A stretch of 64,000 nucleotides of DNA from Aliishimia sp963678085 (GTDB lineage Bacteria; Pseudomonadota; Alphaproteobacteria; Rhodobacterales; Rhodobacteraceae): NCBI GenBank assembly GCA_963678085.1, contig OY782680.1:3224001-3288000 (forward strand). The letters run 5' to 3'. The translations under genes were made by a program, and so were the position numbers. The notes under the pieces are model-generated. The model had not been told where the DNA came from, did not search any database, and saw only the letters and a list, made by a program, of their open reading frames with translations. Of the stretch, positions 1 to 7,830 are shown piece after piece (positions within the stretch are counted from its first letter, which is position 1; each line of letters starts with the position of its first letter).

Positions 1-503
1 TTTGCATGGTAAATCGCCGCGCTTGGCCGCGTGTTGCCCGTCATCCGCAATTCGGCAAGGCGGGCATCAAATTCGGCGACCATATCCTCTGCCACGCTCG
101 AACGGCCCAGCAAATCCCCCATCTGCAACAGCCGCGCGCGCACATCCTCAAGGCTATAGGCAGGCTCAAGAACAGCGACCGGAATATCGAGCCGCGCCAG
201 CATATCAAGGGTTGTGCGGGACGAGAAACTGCTGGAGATCACCAGATCGGGTCGCATCAGATAGATCTCTTCGGCGCGCCCATGATTGAGCACATAGCCC
301 GCAGCCTCATCTGCCAGAGCCGAGCTGCGCGGATCTGCCGCCAAATGCGAGACCGAGATAAGCTGACCCGGCCCAGCAAGCATCATCGCCAGCTGATCGG
401 TGCAGAGATTCATAGAGACAACCCGCTTGGGCATCTCTGCCAAAGCCACAGCCCCAGACAAAGCCAGAGCTGCGGCGAAGCTTATGAGTTTAAAATTCAG
501 CAC
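1..503 (-). CDS. btuF: Periplasmic cobalamin-binding protein, BtuF-like (partial)
   Basis: Substrate-binding subunit of an ABC importer, most likely for vitamin B12. Only the first 167 codons lie in the window; the rest runs off the left edge. A GTG at 503 gives a hydrophobic signal peptide ending near AVALA, followed by a start typical of the Peripla_BP_2 (FecB/BtuF) fold, with VVSMNLCTDQLAMML and later RPDLVISSSF. The start overlaps the end of the btuB gene by 14 bases, so the two are probably translated together and share the upstream riboswitch. The family is clear; the B12 ligand is inferred from the neighbour and the riboswitch, and a siderophore/haem ligand is the alternative. Confidence 0.8.
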   Translation of the reverse strand, partial: MLNFKLISFAAALALSGAVALAEMPKRVVSMNLCTDQLAMMLAGPGQLISVSHLAADPRSSALADEAAGYVLNHGRAEEIYLMRPDLVISSSFSSRTTLDMLARLDIPVAVLEPAYSLEDVRARLLQMGDLLGRSSVAEDMVAEFDARLAELRMTGNTRPSAAIYHA

Positions 504-2310
504 GGATGCCAAAGTAAACAGCGCGGCCCGGCTGGTTAAAGCCACCAGATGTTTCATATTGCTCATCAAGCAAGTTTTCGATGCGCAGATAGGCGGCGGC
601 TGTATCGGTTATGTCGTAAGAGGCACCTGCATTGACCAGAACGTAATCGCCCACCAAATGCCCAGCAGGGGCAAAGGCGCTGGCCTCAACATCCGCAACC
701 GAGCGCAGATTGACATAGCCTGACATCTTATCTGAAAAATCAGCCTCGGCCCCGATCACAAAATCATGGCGCGGTGTTTTGGTCAGGCGTGTTTCGTCAG
801 TCTTTGCATTTGTATAGGTATAGGCCCCGAAAAGGGTTGCGTTTGATCCCAGCATCATCTCGCCTGAGAGCTCAACACCCTTTGAGGTGGTCGTGCCCGG
901 CACCTGATTGTAACAGCCAAAGCCGCTGCCACAGACATTTGAGCCGCCATCAAATCCAATCAGATCGTTGATATTGGTATGGAAAACCGTCGCCTTGACG
1001 CTGCCTTGCCCGCCAAAGCCGCGCTCAACACCAATCTCAAAGCTGCGGCTGGTTTCAGGCGTCAGATTTTGATCGCCATAAGGGCCAAAGCGCTCATAAA
1101 GCGAGGGCGCGCGATAGCCGGTGCCGAGGACCGAGCGAATGGTCCAATCCTCGCTTGGACGCCAAGCCGCAGCCAAACGCCCCGTGACATGTCCGCCAAA
1201 ATCGGAATTCTCATCATAGCGCAGCGCCGCAGAGAGATCGAATTGCGCAGAGGGACTAAAGAGCGCCTCAACCTTTGCCGAGGAGGTGCGCCCATCGGCA
1301 GACGTGTCGTCGTTGTTGATGCCTTCCTTGATGTGATCGAGGCCGTAATTCAACACAATGCCGCCCGCCAATTCGCTGCTGCCCAAATAAGAGAGCGTTT
1401 TGCGCTCGCCCCGGAAATGCCGGGTGAAACCCGTCGGATCATGCCGGTCGATATCAAAGTAGTCATAGCTGAACGTGTGGATCGTCGCCCCGGTCTCGAA
1501 GGTCGCATAGACACGCGCCCCGCGCTCTAGGGTGAAATTTTCCCCATCAGACGTGGCAAACCCGTCGATTTCGGTGTCGCTGTCCCGATAGAGCAACGCA
1601 CCGCCAATTGTCAGTACATCACTGAGGTCGTGGGAGACCGTGAAGGACAAAGAGTTTTGCTGAAACCCGTCCTCTTCCTCGTTATGGGAGCGCGCAGAAA
1701 TGCCGTCGCTTTCCACATAGCCAAAAGTCGCGGCGATTTCGGTGGTCTCATTGGCAAAGCCGGTGCTCAGAGAGCTTGAATAGGTGCCAAAGCTGCCCAG
1801 CTCGATCTGGCCCACACCGGAAAAGCCAAGCTCGCTGGGCCGATATGTGGTCACATCCACCACACCGGCAATCGCCTCGGATCCATAAAGCGCGGATTGC
1901 GAGCCCTTCAAAACCTCAATCCGGTCAATCCCTGCGCCCGTGTAGGTGCCAAAGTCGAATTGGTTTTGCACCCCGGACGGGTCAGAGACGTTGATGCCAT
2001 TGATGCGCATTCCAACATAGCGCGCCGGCAAGCCCCGCACCTGCAGCGTTCCAACGCCGCCCAATCCCCCGTTAGAGGTCAGGCTCACCCCAGGCAAACG
2101 CGCCAGGGAATCAAGCACACGGGTGTCGCGCTCAGTGATTTGCGCGCCATTCACCACTTCGATTGAAGAACCTGTTCGGCCCTCTTCAACCGGGCTCAAG
2201 CTGCCAGACACGACCAGCAAGCCGAGATCTGTGGGCTGCTCTTGGGCCTGCAAGGCGGTGGCGGCGAGGATGGCGGTTGAAGCCATGAGCATGGAATATC
2301 TAGCTGTCAT
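490..2310 (-). CDS. btuB: TonB-dependent cobalamin receptor BtuB
   Basis: Outer-membrane gated channel for B12. The 606-residue protein has a signal peptide (about residues 1-22), a TonB-box-like stretch near 29-36 (LGLLVVSGS), a plug domain (RVLDSLARLPGVSL, about 65-78; then RIEVLKGSQSALYGSEAIAG), and a long beta-barrel ending in an aromatic residue (YFGIRAEF), as barrel proteins need for BAM recognition. Length fits BtuB. The cobalamin riboswitch directly upstream strongly supports the substrate. A BtuF-like gene overlaps its 3' end. Low B12 should permit expression and high B12 should repress it through the riboswitch. Confidence 0.9.
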   Translation of the reverse strand: MTARYSMLMASTAILAATALQAQEQPTDLGLLVVSGSLSPVEEGRTGSSIEVVNGAQITERDTRVLDSLARLPGVSLTSNGGLGGVGTLQVRGLPARYVGMRINGINVSDPSGVQNQFDFGTYTGAGIDRIEVLKGSQSALYGSEAIAGVVDVTTYRPSELGFSGVGQIELGSFGTYSSSLSTGFANETTEIAATFGYVESDGISARSHNEEEDGFQQNSLSFTVSHDLSDVLTIGGALLYRDSDTEIDGFATSDGENFTLERGARVYATFETGATIHTFSYDYFDIDRHDPTGFTRHFRGERKTLSYLGSSELAGGIVLNYGLDHIKEGINNDDTSADGRTSSAKVEALFSPSAQFDLSAALRYDENSDFGGHVTGRLAAAWRPSEDWTIRSVLGTGYRAPSLYERFGPYGDQNLTPETSRSFEIGVERGFGGQGSVKATVFHTNINDLIGFDGGSNVCGSGFGCYNQVPGTTTSKGVELSGEMMLGSNATLFGAYTYTNAKTDETRLTKTPRHDFVIGAEADFSDKMSGYVNLRSVADVEASAFAPAGHLVGDYVLVNAGASYDITDTAAAYLRIENLLDEQYETSGGFNQPGRAVYFGIRAEF

Positions 2311-2459
2311 CAGGATTGCTCCCTAAATCCGACCGATTGGGCCGGGGCGTGAAGTGATGCCTGTGAAGAGAAAACCTCCGCAGACGATGAATGAAGTGTC
2401 ATCGCTACGGATACCCCGTTGCCTTAGATGCGCCCCGCATCCAGACAGGATGATCACCT

Positions 2460-2668
2460 CGGCAGGTCTCCTGGCTCGCAGATCACAGCTTAGCCGGGCC
2501 TTCCCATCACGCCCTCCCTTATCCACGGGGCGCGTCAGTGGCATATCCGGCTTCGCTCACCGCTCACAGTTGCGGGGGCAGCTACAGATTTGGCATAGGC
2601 CGCACTGCATTCCCTTTTCATCCGATAGCCCTTTTGGGCCGCTCAGAACCGAAGCAGTCCCCCCTTAG
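2460..2668 (-). promoter_or_regulatory. Cobalamin (adenosylcobalamin) riboswitch
   Basis: On the minus strand the leader of btuB shows the conserved blocks of this family in order: the GGAATGCAGTGCGG segment (about 2614-2601), the core CTGTAGCTGCCCCCGCAACT (about 2585-2566), the GCCACTGACGCG block that corresponds to the B12 box (2542-2531), and the 3' closing segment GCCAGGAGACCTGCC (2475-2461). About 150 bases separate the aptamer from the btuB start, leaving room for an expression platform. I do not see a U-tract terminator, so control may be at translation initiation. The edges are approximate. Confidence 0.95.
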
Positions 2669-2839
2669 TCGCTGCTCCTCCCATGTCAAGGGGGGCCTGT
2701 GGGCGTTCGATGAAATATCTGAGCGGGCGGCAAAATGGAAACAGGGCCTTGATGAATTGCGACAGAACACGTCGCAGCCGAGCATGGGAAGCGCAGAACG
2801 CTTGCACTAAGCTTCCGACAGAACACAGGTAGGTGCATC

Positions 2840-3892
2840 ATGCTAGATTCAACACTTCCAGAGCAATTCACTGGCCCCTCTGCTTGGCGCGGCGCGGATA
2901 TGGCGGGCCAGCCGCAACTCTGGCTGCATCACCTAAGCGGCGCGGAAATCGCGGATTTGGAGCAGGCGGCGCAGAGCTATCTCTCCCTTGGCAAAGATAT
3001 CGGAGAAATGACCAAGGCGGGTTTCCCCTTGCAAAGCTTCGCAAGCCATCTTGAGGCGCTCAAGGACAAGCTTTTGCATGGGATCGGGTTTGAAGTTTTG
3101 CGCGGCCTTCCTATCCAGAGCTATAGCCAAGACATGGCCGCAGCAATTTTCTGCGGGATTGGGGCGCATCTGGGCTCGGCTCGCTCGCAAAATGCGGCAG
3201 GGCATATTCTGGGCCATGTGCGAAATATTGGCGCGGATCCCAATGACCCCAATGCACGCATTTACCAGACCAGCGCGCGGCAGAGCTTTCACACCGACAG
3301 CGCCGATGTGGTTGGGCTGTTATGTCTGCGCGAAGCTAAGGAGGGGGGCGATTCGCTACTTGTCAGTGCTGAGACGATCTATAATGAAATGCGCGCCCAC
3401 CGCCCTGATTTGCTGGCCCGTCTGTTTGATCCCATCGCAACCGACCGGCGCGGAGAGGTGCCCCCCGGTATGCAGCCCTTCATGACCATCCCGCCGCTCA
3501 GCTGGCAGGACGGGTATCTCACCGTGTTCTATCAGCGCCAATATATTGACTCGGCCCAGCGGTTTGAGGGGGCGATGCGTCTGAGCGCAGCGCATGTTGC
3601 GGCGCTTGATCTCTTTGACACCCTCGCCAATGACCCGGACCTGCATCTGAGAATGCGGCTCCAGCCTGGAGATATGCAATTTGTCTATAATCACGGGCAG
3701 CTGCATGACCGCACGGGATTTACTGACTGGCCTGACCCGGAAAAGCGGCGGCATCTGTTTCGGCTATGGCTCTCGCTGACGGGGGATCGCCCCCTGCCCG
3801 AATGTTTTACGCAGCGCTATGGATCAATCGAAATCGGCAATCGCGGCGGGATTATCACCAAGAACACGGTGTTGCACGCACCGCTGGATTAG
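2840..3892 (+). CDS. TauD/TfdA-family Fe(II)/2-oxoglutarate dioxygenase
   Basis: A 350-residue non-haem iron oxygenase. It carries the HxD part of the metal triad (FHTDSAD, about residues 152-158) and a distal histidine in NHGQLHDRTGF, with a following arginine that would bind 2-oxoglutarate (RRHLFRLWL). The substrate cannot be read from sequence; taurine itself is unlikely, because no taurine transport genes are nearby and the protein is longer than TauD. The length and N-terminal region recall gamma-butyrobetaine-hydroxylase-like members. It converges with a second 2OG oxygenase gene, the two stop codons overlapping by four bases, and Irr lies beyond that. Confidence 0.85.
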   Translation: MLDSTLPEQFTGPSAWRGADMAGQPQLWLHHLSGAEIADLEQAAQSYLSLGKDIGEMTKAGFPLQSFASHLEALKDKLLHGIGFEVLRGLPIQSYSQDMAAAIFCGIGAHLGSARSQNAAGHILGHVRNIGADPNDPNARIYQTSARQSFHTDSADVVGLLCLREAKEGGDSLLVSAETIYNEMRAHRPDLLARLFDPIATDRRGEVPPGMQPFMTIPPLSWQDGYLTVFYQRQYIDSAQRFEGAMRLSAAHVAALDLFDTLANDPDLHLRMRLQPGDMQFVYNHGQLHDRTGFTDWPDPEKRRHLFRLWLSLTGDRPLPECFTQRYGSIEIGNRGGIITKNTVLHAPLD

Positions 3893-4671
3893 CCCTGCAG
3901 GACGGGAAACCAATCTTCGCGCAAGCGCTGGCCAGGTTGCATCTTGTGACCTGGAAAGGGGGGCGAGGTTGGGCCTGGACGGTCCACATAGCGGGCATCC
4001 TCGCCCACAAGTCGCAGCGAAAAGGCGCGCCGCCGCGTTGCCGCGTCATTGCCGCGCGCCCCATGCAGGCAGCGGAAATTGAACGCGACCGCATCGCCGG
4101 GCTCTAGCGCCCATTCCTTGATTTCCATGCCCTCTGCCTCAGGGTCGGGAATGGGCATGTAATCCCCCACAAAGAATGCTTCCTCTGAGGCCCAGCGGGT
4201 GGGCAGCACGTCTTTTTCCCAAAGGTGAGAGCCCGCCACACAGCGCAAGCTCGCCTCGCGCACCGGATCAAGCGGCACCCAAAAGCTGATCGTGTGCTGG
4301 CCTGACACGAAATAATAGGGCCCATCGGAATGCCAAGGCGTCGCCATTGAGGTGCCCGGCTCTTTCACCAGCACATGATCGTGAAACATCTGCACTCGGC
4401 CAGAGCCCATAAGCGCGCCAGCTGCGGCTGCGATTTGCGGATCACGCGCGGCCGCTTCAAATTCAGGAATACGCTGCCAATTGCAATAATCGTCGAAAAA
4501 GCGCCCGGTCTCGCCCTCTTTGTGATTCTCAGAGGCATAGGGGCCGGGCTCTGCCATATTCTTTGCAACGCCAGCGCGCAGCGCATCTACATGGCTCGCA
4601 AACAGGCCGGGGATCATCACAACCCCGTCGCGCTGATACGCAGTGATTTGCTCTTGTGTGATCACGTCCAC
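3889..4671 (-). CDS. Phytanoyl-CoA dioxygenase (PhyH) family protein
   Basis: A 260-residue Fe(II)/2-oxoglutarate oxygenase of the PhyH family. Metal ligands are visible as the HxD in TPWHSDGPYY (about residues 113-122) and a distal His in FRCLHGARGN, followed by RRRAFSLR, whose arginine fits the 2OG carboxylate. The N-terminus (AYQRDGVVMIPGLF) is the usual start of this family. The start codon is immediately next to the stop of irr, so the gene is probably in one operon with that iron regulator. The substrate is unknown; bacterial members act on diverse small molecules, not only phytanoyl-CoA. Confidence 0.85.
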   Translation of the reverse strand: MDVITQEQITAYQRDGVVMIPGLFASHVDALRAGVAKNMAEPGPYASENHKEGETGRFFDDYCNWQRIPEFEAAARDPQIAAAAGALMGSGRVQMFHDHVLVKEPGTSMATPWHSDGPYYFVSGQHTISFWVPLDPVREASLRCVAGSHLWEKDVLPTRWASEEAFFVGDYMPIPDPEAEGMEIKEWALEPGDAVAFNFRCLHGARGNDAATRRRAFSLRLVGEDARYVDRPGPTSPPFPGHKMQPGQRLREDWFPVLQG

Positions 4672-5103
4672 TTAGGTGCGGCGCAGGCGAATGACCACAT
4701 CGACCGAGGCAATCTCGGCACCCGCAGGTGCATCGGGCAGCTTGGAAATGATCAGATCCTCAGACGGGGCATCGGTCAGCGCGCCCTCATCTTCCCAGTA
4801 AAAATGCGGGTGATCATGGGTATTTGTGTCGAAATAGCTCTTGGAGCCATCCACAGTCACCTCTTGCATCAGCCCAGCCTCACAAAAGGCCCGCAAGGTG
4901 TTATAGACCGTGGCCAATGATACTGTCTCGCCGTTCGACTTTGCCGCCGCATAGAGGCTTTCCGCCGTCACATGACGATGATTGCCATCCCCCACCAGGA
5001 GTGATGCCAAGCTTACCCGTTGGCGGGTCGGACGCAGGCCAGCTGAGGATAGCCACTCAGAGCCCACTTCATGCGGCGTTTGGTGCATAATCATCTCTTT
5101 CAC
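4672..5103 (-). CDS. irr: Iron response regulator Irr (Fur family)
   Basis: A 143-residue Fur-superfamily transcription factor. The winged helix is at the N-terminus (LRPTRQRVSLASLLVG ... TVYNTLRAFCEAGL), followed by a short dimerisation domain with the histidine cluster HDHPHFYWEDEGAL that marks Irr rather than Fur, Mur or Zur. In alphaproteobacteria Irr senses haem and iron status, represses iron-using genes when iron is short, and is degraded when haem is abundant. The two iron-dependent oxygenase genes beside it (one contiguous with it) are plausible targets. Alternative: a PerR-like peroxide regulator, less likely because of the HxHPHF motif. Confidence 0.85.
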   Translation of the reverse strand: MKEMIMHQTPHEVGSEWLSSAGLRPTRQRVSLASLLVGDGNHRHVTAESLYAAAKSNGETVSLATVYNTLRAFCEAGLMQEVTVDGSKSYFDTNTHDHPHFYWEDEGALTDAPSEDLIISKLPDAPAGAEIASVDVVIRLRRT

Positions 5104-5196
5104 TCAATATCACCCGAATATATGCGCAAAACGGCTTGATTTCAATATCTATTGCACTGCGTCACTCTGCGTGCGTGCACCGCAATTTGTCCCAGA

Positions 5197-5206
5197 TAGA
5201 ATTCTA
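5197..5206. promoter_or_regulatory. Palindrome TAGAATTCTA between irr and the copper pair
   Basis: A perfect 10-bp palindrome in the divergent region between irr (5103) and the gene starting at 5286. It resembles the core of the Irr iron control element (TTTAGAA...TTCTAAA). It could be an Irr autoregulatory site or chance in an A+T-rich promoter region. The site is weaker than a full ICE consensus. Confidence 0.3.
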
Positions 5207-5285
5207 CAGAGAACGCGTGTGACAAGAGACCCCAGCAATGCCATTACATCTTGAACCGATCAGATAGTTCGATAGTTACACAAAA

Positions 5286-5624
5286 ATGATCCTGCGTTTC
5301 TTCTCCGTTTTGCTTTGCACGGTGCTGCTCATTACAGCGGCCGCAGCGGGTGTTGCGCGTGGACAGGGCGAGGCGGCAGGCAAGGCTGTGCTTTGCACGG
5401 GGCATGGGACAGTGATCGTCTATGTCAATGCAGAGGGTCAGCCCGTAAGCCCGCCTGAGCTGTGCCCGGACGCTGCCCAAGCCCTTCTGTCCGCCAATAC
5501 ACTCCCTGCGCAGCTGCACGGTTTTCAGGGCATCGAGATTACCGCATTCTTCCAACCGCTTATGCGCCAGGTTCGCCGTTTTGATCTGATCGAAACCAGC
5601 GCGCGGGGGCCGCCTTTGGTGTGA
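5286..5624 (+). CDS. Small exported protein, DUF2946-like
   Basis: A 112-residue protein with an N-terminal hydrophobic segment (about residues 5-25) that could be a signal peptide or anchor. It then has a cysteine pair pattern (VLCTGHG ... ELCPDAA) like DUF2946 proteins, which are commonly found with copper-handling genes. No Shine-Dalgarno sequence is visible before the ATG. The next gene, 40 bases on, encodes a PCuAC copper chaperone, so a role in periplasmic copper delivery is inferred. The family call is by pattern only. Confidence 0.6.
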   Translation: MILRFFSVLLCTVLLITAAAAGVARGQGEAAGKAVLCTGHGTVIVYVNAEGQPVSPPELCPDAAQALLSANTLPAQLHGFQGIEITAFFQPLMRQVRRFDLIETSARGPPLV

Positions 5625-5664
5625 ATAAGCCTCAACTCTTATACACATTCAAAGGATGACAGAC

Positions 5665-6120
5665 ATGACTTTCAAATTTCTGGCCAGTACAGCCATTGCA
5701 ACCCTTGTTTCCCTGCCAGCTCTTGCGAGCGATATCATGATCAAAGACGCCTATGCACGCAGCGGGCCACGATCAGGGGCGGCGTTCTTCACGATTATGA
5801 ACCACGCCGACACAGATGACCGGCTGATCGCAGCCACCAGCGATGCGGCCCCGCGCGTTGAGCTGCACACCCACATCATGGAAAACGGAATCGCCAAAAT
5901 GCGCGAAGTTGAGGGTGGCTTTCCCATTCCCGCCCATGGCGCACATGATCTCGCGCGCGGCGGGGATCATGTGATGTTCATGGGACTGAAAGCGCCCTTT
6001 GAGCAAGGCAGCACCATCACCGTGACCCTGACCTTTGAGCAAGCGGGCGATATGGTGATCGAAATCCCTGTGGATAATGCCCGCCAAGGCAAAATGGCCG
6101 GACATGGGCATAACAATTAG
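5665..6120 (+). CDS. Periplasmic copper chaperone, PCu(A)C family
   Basis: Copper(I)-binding protein that helps load the CuA site of cytochrome c oxidase. A signal peptide ends at SLPALA (about residues 16-21), and the domain carries the expected Met/His ligands: LHTHIMENGIAKM, then HGAHDL and DHVMFM, matching the H-x-M spacing of the family. The C-terminus ends in a His-rich tail (GHGHNN). An ATG also occurs at 5656, but the AGGA at 5653-5656 is 8 bases before the ATG at 5665, so the latter is preferred. It forms a pair with the preceding DUF2946-like gene and its stop overlaps the convergent sirtuin gene by four bases. Confidence 0.9.
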   Translation: MTFKFLASTAIATLVSLPALASDIMIKDAYARSGPRSGAAFFTIMNHADTDDRLIAATSDAAPRVELHTHIMENGIAKMREVEGGFPIPAHGAHDLARGGDHVMFMGLKAPFEQGSTITVTLTFEQAGDMVIEIPVDNARQGKMAGHGHNN

Positions 6121-6809
6121 GCGCTGAGCACCTCTCGCACCCACGCGGGCACGACCTCACTCGCCGCACCTATTCGGTGTTGGTCAAACAGGCGTGCCCC
6201 CTCTGAGGGCTCTAAATTTAGCTCCAGCGTGCGGGCCCCCAGGCCCCGCGCCACTTGCACAAAATTAGCTGCCGGATAGACATTTCCCGATGTGCCGATG
6301 GAAACAAACAGATCCGCCTCCCCCAGCGCCGCCTCAATCGCATCCACCCCATACGGGATCTCGCCGAACCACACCACATCCGGCCGCGCCTCAGGCGCTG
6401 CGCATTTTGGACAGGCCTGCCCCACCTGCATCTGCAAATCCGCCGGCCAGCGATGCCCGCAACTGCCGCAAAGCGCCTGATCAAGCTGGCCATGCATATG
6501 CAGCACATGGCGCGATCCGGCTTTTTCATGCAGCCCATCCACGTTTTGCGTGACAATCAGCACATCGCCATCATGCTTTGCCTCCAGCTCAGCCAGGGCA
6601 TAATGGGCCGCATTGGGCACAGCCTCAGCGGCTTGGACGCGGCGCGCATTGTAAAAATCCACCACCAATTGCGGGTTGCGCGCAAAGCCTTCGGGCGTGG
6701 CGACATCTTCGATCTTATGCTGCACCCAAAGCCCATCTGCATCGCGAAACGTGCCCAGCCCGCTTTCGGCAGAAATTCCCGCTCCGGTTAAAATAACTAT
6801 ATTGGTCAT
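6117..6809 (-). CDS. cobB: NAD-dependent protein deacylase, sirtuin CobB-type
   Basis: A 230-residue Sir2 enzyme that removes acyl groups from lysine using NAD+. Visible are the NAD motif LTGAGISAESGLGTFRD (about residues 7-23), TQNVDGLHEKAG with the catalytic region HMHGQL, and a four-cysteine zinc site (CGSC ... CPKC). The sequence FYNARR has Tyr and Arg three residues apart, the class III pattern used by SIRT5 and E. coli CobB to bind succinyl or malonyl lysine, so desuccinylase activity is likely in addition to deacetylation. It stands alone on the minus strand. Confidence 0.92.
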   Translation of the reverse strand: MTNIVILTGAGISAESGLGTFRDADGLWVQHKIEDVATPEGFARNPQLVVDFYNARRVQAAEAVPNAAHYALAELEAKHDGDVLIVTQNVDGLHEKAGSRHVLHMHGQLDQALCGSCGHRWPADLQMQVGQACPKCAAPEARPDVVWFGEIPYGVDAIEAALGEADLFVSIGTSGNVYPAANFVQVARGLGARTLELNLEPSEGARLFDQHRIGAASEVVPAWVREVLSA

Positions 6810-6858
6810 AGCCTACTGTTTTTCCCCACGGTTCAGTGTATCACGGCTTGAGATTAGT

Positions 6859-7521
6859 ATGGGACGTTTTTTCATGTTTGGGCAAGACACGCCAATTTTT
6901 TCCTTCACCGGCCCATTTGGGGTGCGCGTTGAGGTGGGAGGATCAATTTTCATCCTGCTGCTGCTCTTTGTGGGGATAGGATCCTCGCCGCTCTACGGGT
7001 TGATAATTTTTGGCCTGATTATGCTGGCGATCTTCCTGCACGAACTCGGCCATGCCTGGGGCGCGCTGGTGCAAGGGGTGCGGGTGGACCGGATTATGAT
7101 CTATGGCGGCGGGGGCTTTTGCCAACATGCCAGCACGGGCCGCTATAAATCCGAGTTCATCGTCGCCATGGGCCCAATCGTGAACCTGGGCCTCTGGGCC
7201 ATAGCTTCGCTGATCGCCGGCATGATGGAACCCTCACTGGCCCGTGGTTTGATCCGCAGCTTCGCCACCATCAATCTCTTTTTGGCGATCCTGAACATGG
7301 TTCCGGTGCAACCGCTTGACGGAGGTAAATTGCTGCATCTGGGCTTGCTGAGGATCTTGCGGCCGCGCGAAGCAATGCAAGTGGCGGGCGGCATTGGCCT
7401 GGTGCTCGCTATTTTGTGGATCCCGACCATGGTCTGGCTCTTCCTTAAGTTGGGCTTCGTGCTACTGTTTTTCCCACCGATTGCGGCCCACTGGCGTATG
7501 GTCAAAGGGGAATTTCCCTGA
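6859..7521 (+). CDS. Site-2 protease family membrane protein (peptidase M50)
   Basis: A 220-residue integral membrane zinc protease. The HExxH motif (FLHELGHAWGA, about residues 57-67) lies in a membrane helix, and a second metal ligand motif is in the C-terminal half (VQPLDGGKLLHL, the LDG/NxxPxxxLDG type). There are about five or six hydrophobic segments and no PDZ or CBS domain, so it is a compact M50B member. The frame is open further upstream, into the sirtuin gene, but the ATG at 6859 (or 6874) after the divergent promoter is the sensible start. Two small genes follow closely. Substrate unknown. Confidence 0.85.
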   Translation: MGRFFMFGQDTPIFSFTGPFGVRVEVGGSIFILLLLFVGIGSSPLYGLIIFGLIMLAIFLHELGHAWGALVQGVRVDRIMIYGGGGFCQHASTGRYKSEFIVAMGPIVNLGLWAIASLIAGMMEPSLARGLIRSFATINLFLAILNMVPVQPLDGGKLLHLGLLRILRPREAMQVAGGIGLVLAILWIPTMVWLFLKLGFVLLFFPPIAAHWRMVKGEFP

Positions 7522-7543
7522 CGCCAGCAAAGAGAGGCTTCAA

Positions 7544-7819
7544 ATGACGCATCAAGATCTATCTGTTCTCGTATCCATTATTGTCCTTGTGCTCGCGTTG
7601 ATTGCTTGGGCGATTTGGGACATGAAACGCAAAAGCCAACGGCACAAAAGCCTGCGAAAAGAGAAAGACGCAAACGGGCGTGATATCTATGTATGGACGG
7701 CCCTAAACGGATCAGAGACGCAATCTTACACAGATCCCGCAAAGCCGGGCGGCGAATGGCACTCAGAGGGTGGCTTTGGTGCCGGGGGAGATTCAGGGGA
7801 TGGCGGCGGCGGGGATTGA
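7544..7819 (+). CDS. Small single-pass membrane protein with Gly/Asp tail
   Basis: A 91-residue protein of no family I recognise. Residues about 7-27 form one transmembrane helix, followed by a basic stretch (KRKSQRHKSLRKEK), then a hydrophilic segment and a tail of glycine, serine and aspartate (SEGGFGAGGDSGDGGGGD). The positive-inside rule places the C-terminal part in the cytoplasm. An AGAGAGG Shine-Dalgarno region lies before the ATG. It sits 22 bases after the M50 protease gene, so it may be co-transcribed and could be a partner or substrate, but nothing in the sequence proves that. Confidence 0.7.
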   Translation: MTHQDLSVLVSIIVLVLALIAWAIWDMKRKSQRHKSLRKEKDANGRDIYVWTALNGSETQSYTDPAKPGGEWHSEGGFGAGGDSGDGGGGD

Positions 7820-7830
7820 GCAGGCAGCAT

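Noticed and set aside
2323..2544. 73-codon frame in the btuB leader
   Set aside because: It lies inside the cobalamin riboswitch; the conserved RNA blocks explain the sequence.
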